Positions 10,050-19,600 of a stretch of DNA of 64,000 bases are shown here, in pieces. The DNA is taken from NCBI RefSeq assembly GCF_000184345.1, contig NC_017583.1, positions 1,922,001-1,986,000 of the forward strand, in the 5' to 3' direction. Under the pieces are notes generated by a model that saw only the letters and a list, made by a program, of their open reading frames with translations, was not told the origin of the DNA and made no database searches. Numbering within the stretch: the first letter of the stretch is position 1; each line of letters opens with the position of its first letter. The translations under genes and the position numbers were made by a program. Source of the stretch: Spirochaeta thermophila DSM 6578 (lineage in GTDB: Bacteria > Spirochaetota > Spirochaetia > Winmispirales > Winmispiraceae).

Positions 10050-10913
10050 CTAGTCGAAGATCACCGTCCGGTTCCTGAACACCAGGATCCGGTGGTCGAT
10101 GTGGAGCTTGAGCGCACGCGAGAGCACCAGCTTCTCCACATCCTTCCCCTTCTGCATGAGATCCCGCACCGTATCTCTGTGACTCACCCGCACCACATCC
10201 TGCTCGATGATCGGCCCCTCGTCCAGATCCTCGGTCACGTAGTGGCTCGTCGCCCCGATGATCTTCACCCCCCGCTCATAGGCCTGGTGGTACGGCTTCG
10301 CCCCTGCAAAGGCGGGGAGGAAGCTGTGGTGTATGTTGATGATGCGGTTCCGGAACTCGCCCACGAACCGGGGAGAGAGGATCTGCATGTACCGGGCGAG
10401 CACCACCAGATCCACCCCGTGCTCCTTGAGGAGGGCGATTTCCTTCTCCTCCATCTCCTCCTTGGTCTCCCTGTTCACGGGGAAATAATAGAAGGGAACC
10501 CCGAAGTACTCGGCGATCGGCCGCGTGGTCTCGTGGTTGCTCAGGATCATCACGATATCCGCATCGATCTCGCCCTCCTTGTGCCGCAAGAGCACGTCGT
10601 AGAGGCAGTGATCCTGCTTCGAGACGAAGATCGCCATCCGGGTCCGCTTATCAGAGAACTCGATCCGCCAGTCCATCCGGTACTTGATGGCGATCGGCTC
10701 GAAGGCCTGGGGGATCTTCTCGCGTGGAAGGGCGAAGTCCGAGATGTCCCACTCCACCCTCATGAAAAAGGTATTGGTCTCGGGGTCGTTGTGCTGGTGG
10801 GACTGGAGGATGTTCCCCCCGTAGGTGAAGATGAAGTGCGACACCTCTGCGACGATCCCCTTGGTGTCGGGACAGGAAAAGAGGAGTATTGCGCTCGGTG
10901 GATGTTGTTTCAT
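10050..10913 (-). CDS. purU: Formyltetrahydrofolate deformylase
   Basis: A 287-residue enzyme that hydrolyses 10-formyl-THF to formate and THF, balancing the one-carbon pool. An N-terminal ACT domain (residues 8-85, LLFSCPDTKGIVAEVSHF) precedes the formyltransferase domain (about 90-285). The catalytic triad region is visible in NIHHSFLPAFAGAKPY (His) and GATSHYVTEDLDEGPII (His/Asp). The ATG has no ribosome-binding site and lies 6 bases after a TATAAT box, so the mRNA is predicted to be leaderless. It is the first gene of a four-gene minus-strand operon. Confidence 0.93.
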   Translation of the reverse strand: MKQHPPSAILLFSCPDTKGIVAEVSHFIFTYGGNILQSHQHNDPETNTFFMRVEWDISDFALPREKIPQAFEPIAIKYRMDWRIEFSDKRTRMAIFVSKQDHCLYDVLLRHKEGEIDADIVMILSNHETTRPIAEYFGVPFYYFPVNRETKEEMEEKEIALLKEHGVDLVVLARYMQILSPRFVGEFRNRIINIHHSFLPAFAGAKPYHQAYERGVKIIGATSHYVTEDLDEGPIIEQDVVRVSHRDTVRDLMQKGKDVEKLVLSRALKLHIDHRILVFRNRTVIFD

Positions 10914-10919
10914 GGCCTG

Positions 10920-10948
10920 ATTATAGAAGGCGGAAAGGCACGAAGCAA
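10920..10948 (-). promoter_or_regulatory. purU promoter, predicted leaderless
   Basis: TTGCTT and TATAAT are 17 bases apart on the minus strand. The -10 ends 6 bases before the ATG, so +1 falls on the start codon. Confidence 0.7.
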
Positions 10949-10963
10949 GCCCCACCTTCTCTC

Positions 10964-10992
10964 TGGACACCATCCCCTCCATCCCCTAGTAT
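10964..10992 (+). promoter_or_regulatory. Promoter of carbonic-anhydrase-like/crcB operon, predicted leaderless
   Basis: TGGACA and TAGTAT are 17 bases apart. The -10 ends 6 bases before the ATG at 10999. There is no purine-rich Shine-Dalgarno sequence. It is divergent from the purU promoter with only 15 bases between the two -35 boxes. Confidence 0.6.
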
Positions 10993-10998
10993 GGGCCC

Positions 10999-11376
10999 AT
11001 GAGCCAGTGGATATGTCTTCTCACCTGCATGGACGGCAGGATCCAGCGCCCTGTCCTGGAGTTTCTTCTCCAGAGGCACCCCGGCGCTTTCGTCGACACC
11101 ATCACCGAACCCGGGATGGACGGCCTTCTCGCCACCCATCGGCTCGAAGAGATACCCGGACTCCTCCGGAAGCTGGAGATCTCGCTCGAGACCCACGGTG
11201 CCCGGACCATCTACGTGGCGGGCCACACCGACTGCGCCGGCAACCCGGTGGACGAGGCTGCCCACCTCGCCCACTTTCGTAGGGGCATCCACCTCCTCAC
11301 GGAGCACTTCCCCGGCATCCCCGTCAGCGGCCTATGGGTGGGACCCACCTGGGAGGTCGCCTCCGTGGAGGCATAG
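10999..11376 (+). CDS. Small beta-carbonic-anhydrase-like protein
   Basis: A 125-residue protein with the two zinc-site motifs of beta-carbonic anhydrases: Cys-x-Asp-x-Arg in LLTCMDGRIQ near the start and His-x-x-Cys in AGHTDCAGNP around residue 75. It is much shorter than normal beta-class enzymes (about 200 residues), and the segment between the two motifs is compact. It may be a minimal hydratase or a related metal protein. It is the first gene of an operon with crcB (next start 1 base after its stop) and DUF190. Confidence 0.65.
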   Translation: MSQWICLLTCMDGRIQRPVLEFLLQRHPGAFVDTITEPGMDGLLATHRLEEIPGLLRKLEISLETHGARTIYVAGHTDCAGNPVDEAAHLAHFRRGIHLLTEHFPGIPVSGLWVGPTWEVASVEA

Positions 11377-11377
11377 G

Positions 11378-11779
11378 GTGCATCTTGCCCTCATCATCGC
11401 GGTCGCAATAGGCGGGGCAGGGGGCGCGGTCTCCCGCTTCCTCCTCTCCTCCCTCATCTCCTCTCAGGGCGGCGGCACCTTCCCCTGGGGCACCGTAGTC
11501 GTGAACCTCACGGGAAGCTTCCTCCTCGCCTTCGTGATGGGCCTTTCCGAGCGGCTCTCGCTCTCTCCCGAGACCCGCTCTCTCATCACCGTGGGGTTCC
11601 TGGGCGCCTTCACCACCTTCTCCACACTCACCTACGAGACCCTCACCCTCCTGCGCGAGGGAGACTACCTCCCCGCCCTTCTCTACAGCGGTGGGCAGCT
11701 CGTGTGCGGCCTCGTCGCCGCAGCGGCAGGCTTCCTCACCGCCCGCATCGTGTGGTACGCTCTCTCCGGACGGATATGA
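11378..11779 (+). CDS. crcB: Fluoride ion exporter CrcB/Fluc
   Basis: A 133-residue membrane protein with four predicted helices and the Fluc motifs: GGAVSRFLL, GTVVVNLTGSFLLAF (conserved Asn) and GFLGAFTTFSTLTYE (the TFSTF-like track that lines the fluoride pore). It works as a dual-topology dimer that lets fluoride leave the cytoplasm. The start is GTG with GGAGG seven bases upstream. Longer open frames upstream are out of the conserved region. No fluoride riboswitch is recognisable before the operon. Confidence 0.9.
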   Translation: MHLALIIAVAIGGAGGAVSRFLLSSLISSQGGGTFPWGTVVVNLTGSFLLAFVMGLSERLSLSPETRSLITVGFLGAFTTFSTLTYETLTLLREGDYLPALLYSGGQLVCGLVAAAAGFLTARIVWYALSGRI

Positions 11780-11789
11780 GGAGGTACCG

Positions 11790-12116
11790 ATGGTGGCCAT
11801 ACGGCTCCGCATCTACACATCCGAAGACGAGAAGATAGGCCACATCCCCCTCTACGAGGCCGTGGCCGAACAGGCCCGCACCCTGGGGCTTGCAGGCCTC
11901 ACCGTATTCCGGGGGATATTCGGCTTCGGAAGGGAGAGACACATCCACACCGTGAAGGTCCTCTCCCTCTCGGAGAACCTGCCGGTGGTCCTCGAGCTCA
12001 TCGACACCAAGGAACGCATCGACGCGCTCCTCCCTTTCCTCGACACACATCTCAGAAACGGGATCTACACCCTGGAGGAGGTGGAGCTCTACATACCACA
12101 CTCTGGGAAGGGCTGA
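11790..12116 (+). CDS. DUF190 family protein
   Basis: A 108-residue soluble protein starting MVAIRLRIYTSEDEK, typical of DUF190. The family folds like PII/CutA1-type ferredoxin-like trimers. ARTLGLAGLTVFRGIFGFG and LPVVLELIDTKERIDALL are the conserved blocks. DUF190 genes often lie next to or are fused with crcB, as here (8 bases after the crcB stop, with a GAGGAGG site), so a role in fluoride export or its control is likely, although no biochemical function is established to my knowledge. Confidence 0.85.
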   Translation: MVAIRLRIYTSEDEKIGHIPLYEAVAEQARTLGLAGLTVFRGIFGFGRERHIHTVKVLSLSENLPVVLELIDTKERIDALLPFLDTHLRNGIYTLEEVELYIPHSGKG

Positions 12117-12196
12117 AACACTCTTCCGGATCCCCCGGCCTCGGCACACCATTCCGGCATCCTTGGAGGCGTTTCCATCACACGGTGGGCACGAAA

Positions 12197-12222
12197 GAGG
12201 GGAGGCCCCAGGGCCTCCCCTC
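12197..12222 (-). terminator. Terminator of the repeat/OmpA gene
   Basis: A perfect 11-bp G+C-rich stem (GAGGGGAGGCC with GGCCTCCCCTC, loop CCCTGG or shorter). On the minus strand it is followed by TTTC, 20 bases after the stop of the next gene. Confidence 0.65.
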
Positions 12223-12241
12223 GCATACGCGCATCATCCGA

Positions 12242-14722
12242 TCACTCGCCGGACTTCTCCTTCAGGAGGAACTCCACCCTCCGGTTCACCCACCGCTTCT
12301 TGAGATCGCTGAAAGGCACGATGGGCCGTGAGCCTCCGTAGCCCACGATGGAGAGCCGCGAGGGATCCACCCCCCTGGAGATGAGGGCCTTTCGCACTGC
12401 CTCGGCCCTCGCACGGGAGAGCGGGACGAGGACTTCCTGATGCTCCACCTTCGCCCGCTCCGGATCGAACCAGAGGAGGGAGACCGCGTGTCCCTCGAGC
12501 TGCACGGTATACTGCGGGAACTTCTTGAGCATCGCAGCCACCTCGTCGAGCGTACGCAGGTTCTCCTCACGGATCTCCGACGGCACCTTGTCGGTGTAGT
12601 CGGCGGTGAAGGGCGCGAAGTGGATGTCGGGCACGCTGATGTAGGCCCCGCCGTCCTTGATCACGACGTACACGTCGGTCACCACCAGGGCCGAGGCCTT
12701 CGCCACGTTGCCGCCGAGATCCGTGACCGTGAAGGCCACGGGATAGTCGTGGGCCTGCTCGGCAAGATCACCCGATTCGAAGAAACCGTCCCATACGATC
12801 CGGGCCGGCGGCTCCCCGTCCTCCGAAAATGTCTGCTTCCGATCCTTGTTGGCAATCACCAGCTCCCACGACTCGATACCCGACTCGTCCCTCACCTCGG
12901 GGATGAAGGCGACCACCTCGTCCCTGCCGTCGCCGTCGGGCGAGAAGGGGACGGGCTCCGTCTTCACGGACACCTCAGGAGGCACGGTATCCACCCACAC
13001 CGGAAGGGGCGCACTCTCGAGCACGGTGTCCTTCTCACCGTATGTCGCCGAGGCCACGAGCTCGTATCGCCCGTCGGGCACCTCCATGGTGAGGAGCCGC
13101 TCCGTGGAGATGGTGAAGGGAATGACGATGCCTTCCACTCCGAGCATCTGCTGATCGACCACATAGCGCTCGCCCTGAGGCGTGGTGATGGTGATGACCA
13201 GCCGGTTCACGGGAAGCCCTTCATCTCCGGTCACCGTGATCTCGAGCGAATCCCTCACCCCGTCCCCGTTGGGCGAGAACCCGGGGTGGTCCGCCGCGAG
13301 GTCTATCCGAGGCAGGGCATAGCTCACCGCGATCTCGTTTATCTCTGCCATCCCCAGGTTGCCGGCCTCATCCCGCGCATAGACCCGATAGGTATAGAGG
13401 CCTTCCGGGACCTTCTTGCCGGTCTCATCCGTACCGTCCCACACGAAATCACCCAGACCGCCTTCCCAGGTGTGCGTGAGCACGAGCTGCCCCTGAGGCG
13501 AACGGACCTCCGAGGTCCAGACCACATCCTTGTCGGGCGAGGTCTGCTCCACGACGAACACATCCTGGAACCCGTCGTCGTTGGGAGAGAGCTTCCTGGG
13601 CCCGTACTGGAGGAGCGTCACCGGAGGCTGGGTGTCGATCACCACAGGCACCTCGGTCACCGCGACTGTCCCCGAGAGGTACTCGGTCTCGAGACGCAGG
13701 GTATACTCGCCGTCGGGCAACACGGTATCGTCGAACCGGCCGTTGAACACGTAGGTGGTGGGAAGCTCGAACGAACTCGCCGAAGCGAGCACCCTGCCAT
13801 CCGCGTCCCTCACCTCACCACGCACCCCCACCACCTGGCCCGGCGACCTGTCCACCAGGGTGATCACACAGAAATCCTGTACATCGTCCGCATTGGGAGA
13901 GATGTGATCGGGCTCGGCCTTCACCACCACCTGCTTGGGCGCGGCATCGACCACCACGGGCCCCGCCTTCGTGGAGAAAGCGTTTCCCGCCCTGTCGGTG
14001 GAGGAGAGCACGTAGTAGTACTCCCCGTCGGAGATGATCGTGCCGTCCGAGAGCTTCCCGTCCCAGAAGACGGAAGCGGGCGCACCGTTCTCGAGTACGT
14101 AACGGAACACCTCGGTACCATCCTCCCTCTGGACACTCATCACCCACTGCTCCTCGGTGGTACCCGACTGCTCCACCACGATGGTGTCCTTCCTCCCATC
14201 TCCGTTCGGAGAAAAGATGGGTTCGGGGATCCGCACCTGTGCGGAGGGAGGAGTATTGTCCACCACGACGGAAATGGAGGAGGTGGAGGTCTGTCCCAAA
14301 TGGTCGGTCACGGTCAGCGTGCACGTGTACGAGCCCTCCGGCACGGCACGCCCCTCGGTATCGGTCCCGTTCCACTCGACAGAGGAGGGGATCTCCACCG
14401 AAGGCCGTTTCTTGAGCCCCAACGAGATGAGGAGATTGCTGAAGAAACCGGGTTTCGGCAGGGGCTCGCTCTGTGCGGTGAAGACCACCTTGCCCGCCTC
14501 GTCCTGGATCACGATCCTGTAATCCTGGATCGAGGTATTCGCCGTCACGGAGAGGGGAATGACGATCGCGTCCTGGACCCCGGGAGAAGCCCCGGGGGAG
14601 ATATACACCGCCTCCTCCTCTCCGAGCGAGACGATCGGAGGTCCTTTCTCCTTCTTACCCCCTGCGAACAGCAGTGCGGGGAGAAGGACGAGCATTGCGA
14701 CAACGGTCCACCATCGTTTCAT
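12242..14722 (-). CDS. Large exported protein with FlgD-Ig-like repeats and C-terminal OmpA domain
   Basis: An 826-residue protein with a signal peptide (residues 1-20, VVAMLVLLPALLFAGG). The body carries about six repeats of 100-110 residues, most containing a SPNGDG-like loop with a trailing Asp (for example FSPNGDGRKD, ISPNADDVQD, LSPNDDGFQD, FSPNGDGVRD, FSPDGDGRDE). Each is followed by Ig-like strands with the motif VWDGTDETG or similar, as in FlgD-Ig/CHU_C-like folds; the Asp loops may bind calcium. Residues about 714-826 form an OmpA/MotB-type peptidoglycan-binding domain (LEGHAVSLLW, LSRARAEAVRKAL, VGYGGSRPI, NRRVEFLL). It probably links peptidoglycan to the outer envelope in the periplasm. 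It has its own promoter and terminator. Confidence 0.85.
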   Translation of the reverse strand: MKRWWTVVAMLVLLPALLFAGGKKEKGPPIVSLGEEEAVYISPGASPGVQDAIVIPLSVTANTSIQDYRIVIQDEAGKVVFTAQSEPLPKPGFFSNLLISLGLKKRPSVEIPSSVEWNGTDTEGRAVPEGSYTCTLTVTDHLGQTSTSSISVVVDNTPPSAQVRIPEPIFSPNGDGRKDTIVVEQSGTTEEQWVMSVQREDGTEVFRYVLENGAPASVFWDGKLSDGTIISDGEYYYVLSSTDRAGNAFSTKAGPVVVDAAPKQVVVKAEPDHISPNADDVQDFCVITLVDRSPGQVVGVRGEVRDADGRVLASASSFELPTTYVFNGRFDDTVLPDGEYTLRLETEYLSGTVAVTEVPVVIDTQPPVTLLQYGPRKLSPNDDGFQDVFVVEQTSPDKDVVWTSEVRSPQGQLVLTHTWEGGLGDFVWDGTDETGKKVPEGLYTYRVYARDEAGNLGMAEINEIAVSYALPRIDLAADHPGFSPNGDGVRDSLEITVTGDEGLPVNRLVITITTPQGERYVVDQQMLGVEGIVIPFTISTERLLTMEVPDGRYELVASATYGEKDTVLESAPLPVWVDTVPPEVSVKTEPVPFSPDGDGRDEVVAFIPEVRDESGIESWELVIANKDRKQTFSEDGEPPARIVWDGFFESGDLAEQAHDYPVAFTVTDLGGNVAKASALVVTDVYVVIKDGGAYISVPDIHFAPFTADYTDKVPSEIREENLRTLDEVAAMLKKFPQYTVQLEGHAVSLLWFDPERAKVEHQEVLVPLSRARAEAVRKALISRGVDPSRLSIVGYGGSRPIVPFSDLKKRWVNRRVEFLLKEKSGE

Positions 14723-14742
14723 CTATGTCCCCCTTCCGACAC

Positions 14743-14772
14743 AGTATACCCCCTCATACCGGGTTTGTACAA
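14743..14772 (-). promoter_or_regulatory. Promoter of the repeat/OmpA gene
   Basis: TTGTAC and TATACT with 18 bases between, on the minus strand. A GGAAGGGGG ribosome-binding site lies between it and the ATG at 14722. Confidence 0.65.
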
Positions 14773-14847
14773 CTATATTCCGCTACCAGATCACCTCTAC
14801 CCCATGATACACGACCGACATCCCTCCCCTCCTGCTTCACCTCCCCC

Positions 14848-14876
14848 TTGCCTGCCGATCCCTCCTCCCGTAGAGT
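14848..14876 (+). promoter_or_regulatory. Glycosyltransferase promoter, predicted near-leaderless
   Basis: TTGCCT and TAGAGT are exactly 17 bases apart. The -10 ends 7 bases before the ATG at 14884, predicting a 0-1 base leader. No Shine-Dalgarno sequence is present. Confidence 0.55.
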
Positions 14877-14883
14877 ATGGCGC

Positions 14884-16428
14884 ATGAGGATCGGGATCGT
14901 GCACTACCACCTCCGCCCCGGGGGGGTCACCTCGGTCATCACCGACGGGGTACGGGGCCTTCTGACCCACTGGGAGGACGTGTCCATCCGCCTCATTACA
15001 GGCTCACATGAGGGCACCGACAGGGTGCTCCGATCCATCGGTGCAGCCTCTGACTCGCAGGTGGAGGTGAGGGTGCATCCCCAGGTGGGCTACCACGACC
15101 AGGACGATCCTCTTCCCGACACGACCCGCATAGAGGAGATACGACGTATCCTCACCACCGAGGCGGGCGAGTGTGACCTCCTCTGGGTGCACAACTACCA
15201 CCTGGGCAAGAACCCGGCCTTCACCGAGGCCCTCCTTCGCACCGTCGAGGACCTCCCCTCCCGTCGCTTCCTCCTTCACATCCACGACTTCCCGGAGAGC
15301 GGCCGCTACCAGAACCTCGCTGCGCTCCACCTGGTGACCCGCTCCCCCCTCTACCCCACCGGCCCCAACGTCCGCTACGCCCTCATCAACCGGCGCGACC
15401 TGCGCATCCTCGGGGAAGCCGGCATCCCGGCCGACCGCCTCTTCCTGCTGGAGAACCCCTACCACCCCCTTCCCCCGCCCGCACTCACCGACCCCCGCCC
15501 GGCCCTCCTCGCGCGCCTCGCCCCCCACCTCTCCCCCGCCACCCCCCTCCACCTCTCCCCCATCCGCACCATACGCAGGAAGAACGTCCTGGAAGGGGCC
15601 CTCCTCTCCCGCCTCCTCTCGCCCGACGCCCTCTACGCCGTCTCCCTTCCCGGCACCTCGCAGCAGGAGACGGCCTACTCCGAACTCGTGGAACTCTGTT
15701 ACCGCGAAGGCCTCATCCGGGGTCTCTTCCCCCTCGGCCCCCTTGCCGAGCAGGCAGGCCTCCCCTTTCCGACCACCCTCCACGCCGCCGACCTCCTCGT
15801 GAGCTCCTCGGTCCAGGAAGGCTTCGGATACCTCTTCATCCAGGCCCTCGACGTGGGCAAACCCCTCCTCGCCCGCAGACTCGACATCCTGGAAGGCTTC
15901 GAAGAGATCTTCACCGACTACCCCGCGCTCCTCTACTCCGACGTCCGCATCCCCGCATCCCTCGTGGACACACACCTCATCCCCATTCACGAACTCACCG
16001 GCGCCTACCGTCGCAAGCTCCGCACCATCACCCCCCTCCTCTCCCCCTCGCTGGGAGAGTCCCTCGACGCGCAGCTCAGGGAGGAGTTCGATTCCTCTGC
16101 CATCGACTTCTCCTACCTCCCCGTACCCGCCCAGAAGGCCCTCCTCCACCTCATCACCGAGGCACCCCAGGCCCTGGAATCGATCCGTGCCGCCAACGCC
16201 ACCCTCCTCGAACGAGCCGCCGTGAGCCTCGCCCGCCCCCTCCCCCCCGACACCCGGGACCGTCTCGCCCGATTCTCACTCGAAGCCCACCTCGCGGCCC
16301 TCGCCCGGATACTCGAGAGCTACACCCTTCCCGCAGCCCCCGCTCCTCCCCATCCGGAGGCCATCCCCGATCACGTGCTCCACGCCTTTGCACGCAAGGA
16401 ATACCTCAGGCTCCTCTACGATTTCTGA
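14884..16428 (+). CDS. GT-B fold glycosyltransferase (family 4-like)
   Basis: A 514-residue protein. The N-terminal lobe starts MRIGIVHYHLRPGGVTSVI, typical of GT-B enzymes that act on nucleotide sugars. The C-terminal lobe contains SSSVQEGFGYLFIQALDVGKPLL, the E-x7-E-like donor-binding motif. Residues from about 390 to the end are helical with few family landmarks and may be a specific C-terminal addition. The likely role is transfer of a hexose to a small acceptor or lipid; the acceptor is not predictable. The open frame extends upstream, but the conserved start and the promoter position fix the ATG at 14884. The middle (around 15470-15570) is extremely C-rich. Confidence 0.75.
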   Translation: MRIGIVHYHLRPGGVTSVITDGVRGLLTHWEDVSIRLITGSHEGTDRVLRSIGAASDSQVEVRVHPQVGYHDQDDPLPDTTRIEEIRRILTTEAGECDLLWVHNYHLGKNPAFTEALLRTVEDLPSRRFLLHIHDFPESGRYQNLAALHLVTRSPLYPTGPNVRYALINRRDLRILGEAGIPADRLFLLENPYHPLPPPALTDPRPALLARLAPHLSPATPLHLSPIRTIRRKNVLEGALLSRLLSPDALYAVSLPGTSQQETAYSELVELCYREGLIRGLFPLGPLAEQAGLPFPTTLHAADLLVSSSVQEGFGYLFIQALDVGKPLLARRLDILEGFEEIFTDYPALLYSDVRIPASLVDTHLIPIHELTGAYRRKLRTITPLLSPSLGESLDAQLREEFDSSAIDFSYLPVPAQKALLHLITEAPQALESIRAANATLLERAAVSLARPLPPDTRDRLARFSLEAHLAALARILESYTLPAAPAPPHPEAIPDHVLHAFARKEYLRLLYDF

Positions 16429-16535
16429 GCCCATCCGTCCCCGGGAACCTCCCTGCCGCAGGCTTCCCCTCACAAAAAAGAGATAAAATTTTCCTCAATG
16501 GCACTCCCTCCTCCCCGCTTTTTCCTTCCTTGCAC

Positions 16536-16564
16536 TTGCAATCCCCCCTGAATAAGGCTATAGT
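16536..16564 (+). promoter_or_regulatory. nifJ promoter
   Basis: TTGCAA and TATAGT with a 17-base spacer. The predicted start is near 16571, giving a 30-base leader with AGAGG before the ATG. Confidence 0.75.
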
Positions 16565-16600
16565 GGAGGTAATCCAATCCCATACAAAAGAGGTTGAATC

Positions 16601-19600
16601 ATGGCCGATACGAAGCGCATGATCACCATTGATGGGAACACCGCAGCGGCATACGTTGCGCACGCCACCAATGAGGTGATCGCTATCTATCCCATCACAC
16701 CCTCTTCCCCCATGGGCGAGCTCTCCGACGCCTACTCCGCCGCGGGGAAGAAGAACATCTGGGGGACGGTCCCCACCGTGGTGGAGATGCAGTCCGAGGC
16801 CGGAGCCGCGGGTGCGGTCCACGGCGCCCTCACCACCGGGGCCCTCACCACCACCTTCACCGCCTCCCAGGGCCTGCTCCTCATGATCCCCAACATGTTC
16901 AAGATCGCGGGCGAGCTCACCCCCACGGTCTTCCACATCGCCGCTCGGGCGGTCGCCTGTCAGGCCCTCTCCATCTTCGGAGACCACTCCGACGTGATGG
17001 CGGCCAGGTCTACCGGCTTCGCCATGCTCGCCTCCAACAACGTGCAGGAGGTGATGGACTTCGCCCTCATCGCCCAGGCCGCCAGTCTCGAGTCGCGCAT
17101 CCCCTTCCTGCACTTCTTCGACGGATTCCGCGTCTCCCACGAGATCCAGAAGGTCGAGGAGATCCCCTACGACGTGATGAAGGAGATGCTCCCCCAGGAA
17201 CTCATCGCCGCGCACCGGGCGAGGGCCCTCGATCCCGAACACCCCACCCTCAAGGGCACCAGTCAGAACCCTGACGTCTTCTTCGCGGCCCGGGAGACGG
17301 TGAACAAGTACTACCAGGCCACGCCCGCCGTGGTCCAGAAGGCGATGGATACGTTCGCACGGCTCACCGGCAGGCAGTACCACCTCTTCGACTACGTGGG
17401 AGCACCCGACGCCGAGCGGGTGGTCGTGCTCATGGGCTCCGGCGCCGATACCATGGAGGAGACGGTCGAGTACCTGGTCGCACGCGGAGAGAAGGTGGGA
17501 GTCCTCAAGGTACGCCTCTTCAGGCCCTTCGACGCCCAGGCCTTCGTCGACGCCCTGCCCGCCACGGTGAAGGCCATCGCCGTGCTCGACCGCACCAAGG
17601 AGCCCGGTTCCATCGGCGAACCCCTCTACGAGGACGTGCGCACCGCCATCGGCGAGGTGATGGGATCGGGGAACGCCAAGTTCTCTACCTACCCCGTGGT
17701 GGTCGGCGGACGCTACGGCCTCGGCTCCAAGGAGTTCACCCCCGCCATGTGCAAGGCCGTCCTCGACAACCTCAAGGAGAAGCAGCCCAAGAACCACTTC
17801 ACCGTGGGGATCAAGGACGACGTCACCTTCACGAGCCTCGACTGGGACCCGTCCTTCTCCACCGAGGACGACGAGACCTTCCGTGCGATCTTCTACGGCC
17901 TCGGGTCGGACGGTACCGTGGGAGCCAACAAGAACAGCATCAAGATCATCGGTGAGAGCACCGACAACTACGCCCAGGGCTACTTTGTATACGACTCCAA
18001 GAAGGCCGGAACCGTGACGGTCTCACACCTCAGGTTCGGGAAAAAACCCATCAAGGGCGCCTACCTCATCTCCGACGCCCACTTCCTCGCCTGCCACAAG
18101 TTCAGCTTCCTCGAGAAGTACGACATGCTCGGCAAGCTCAGGAAGGGCGGCACCTTCCTCCTCGCATCCCCCTACGACAAGGACGAGGTGTGGGATCACC
18201 TGCCGGCCGAGGTGCAGAAGCAGATCATCGACAAGGAAGCGAAGTTCTACGTCATCAATGCCCACAAGATCGCGGAAGAGGTGGGCATGCCCGGCAGGAT
18301 CAACGTGATCATGCAGACCGCCTTCTTCAAGATCGCCGGCATCCTCCCCGAGCAGCAGGCCATCCAGCTCATCAAGGAGTCCATCGTCAAGACCTATGGC
18401 AAGAAAGGGAAAGATGTCGTCGACAAGAACCTCAAGGCCGTGGACCGGGCTCTCGAGGCCCTCGAGCAGGTGGACTATCCGAAGCAGGTGACGAGCACCA
18501 TCCACATGAAGCCACCGGTGCCGGAGGATGCTCCCCCGTTCGTGAAAGAGGTGCTCGGCGAGATCATCGCAGGGCGGGGCGACGACCTGCCGGTGTCAAA
18601 GCTCCCGGACGACGGCACCTATCCCACCGGCACCACCAAGTACGAGAAGCGCAACATCGCCGAGAAGGTGCCCGTATGGGATCCGGACGTGTGTATCCAG
18701 TGCGGCGACTGTTCGGCGGTCTGCCCCCATGCGGTCATCAGGCTCAAGGTCTACGAGGAGAAACACCTCGAAGGGGCGCCGGCCGGCTTCAAGTTCACCG
18801 ATGCAAAAGGAAAGGACTTCGCCGGTCTCAAGTTCACCATCCAGATCTCTCCCGAAGACTGCACCGGGTGCGGCGCATGTGTGAACATCTGCCCGGCCTA
18901 CAAGAAAGACGAGCAGGGCAACAAGACCGACCGCAAGGCCATCAACATGGAGGACTACACCGAGGAGATCCGGGAGAAGGAGATGAAGAACTGGGAGTTC
19001 TTCCTCACCCTTCCCTATCCCGACAGGACCAACCTCAACGTGGCCACCACCAAGGGATCCCAGCTCCTCGAGCCCCTCTTCGAGTTCTCGGGCGCATGCG
19101 CCGGATGTGGTGAGACCCCCTACGTGAAGCTCCTCACCCAGCTCTTCGGGGACAGGACCGTGATCGCGAACGCCACGGGGTGTTCCTCCATCTACGGCGG
19201 GAACCTCCCCACCACACCCTACACCACCCGTGCGGACGGGCGGGGGCCGGCATGGTCGAACTCCCTGTTCGAAGATGCGGCCGAGTTCGGCTACGGGATG
19301 CGCCTCACCGCGGAGAAGCTCATGGAATACGGCAAGGAGCTCATCGCCCGCATGCTCGCGGACAAGGCCGACGTCTCCCCTGAACTCCTCGACCGCCTCC
19401 TCCAGAACCCGCAGCGCTCGTATGAAGAGGTGGAGCGCCAGCGTGCCGACGTGGCCGCTCTCAAACAGGCCCTCAAGAAGAGCACCCACCCTGTGGCGAA
19501 GGATCTCCTCGCAGTGGCCGACTACCTCGTGAGGAAGTCGGTGTGGATCCTCGGCGGCGACGGATGGGCCTACGACATCGGCTACGGCGGGCTCGATCAC

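Noticed and set aside
10950-10998. Fluoride riboswitch before the crcB operon
   Set aside because: The interval is too short and holds only promoter boxes; none of the conserved riboswitch pseudoknot segments are visible.
12440-14887. 815-codon plus-strand open frame opposite the repeat/OmpA gene
   Set aside because: It is a shadow frame; the minus-strand gene has a signal peptide, repeats, a promoter and a terminator.
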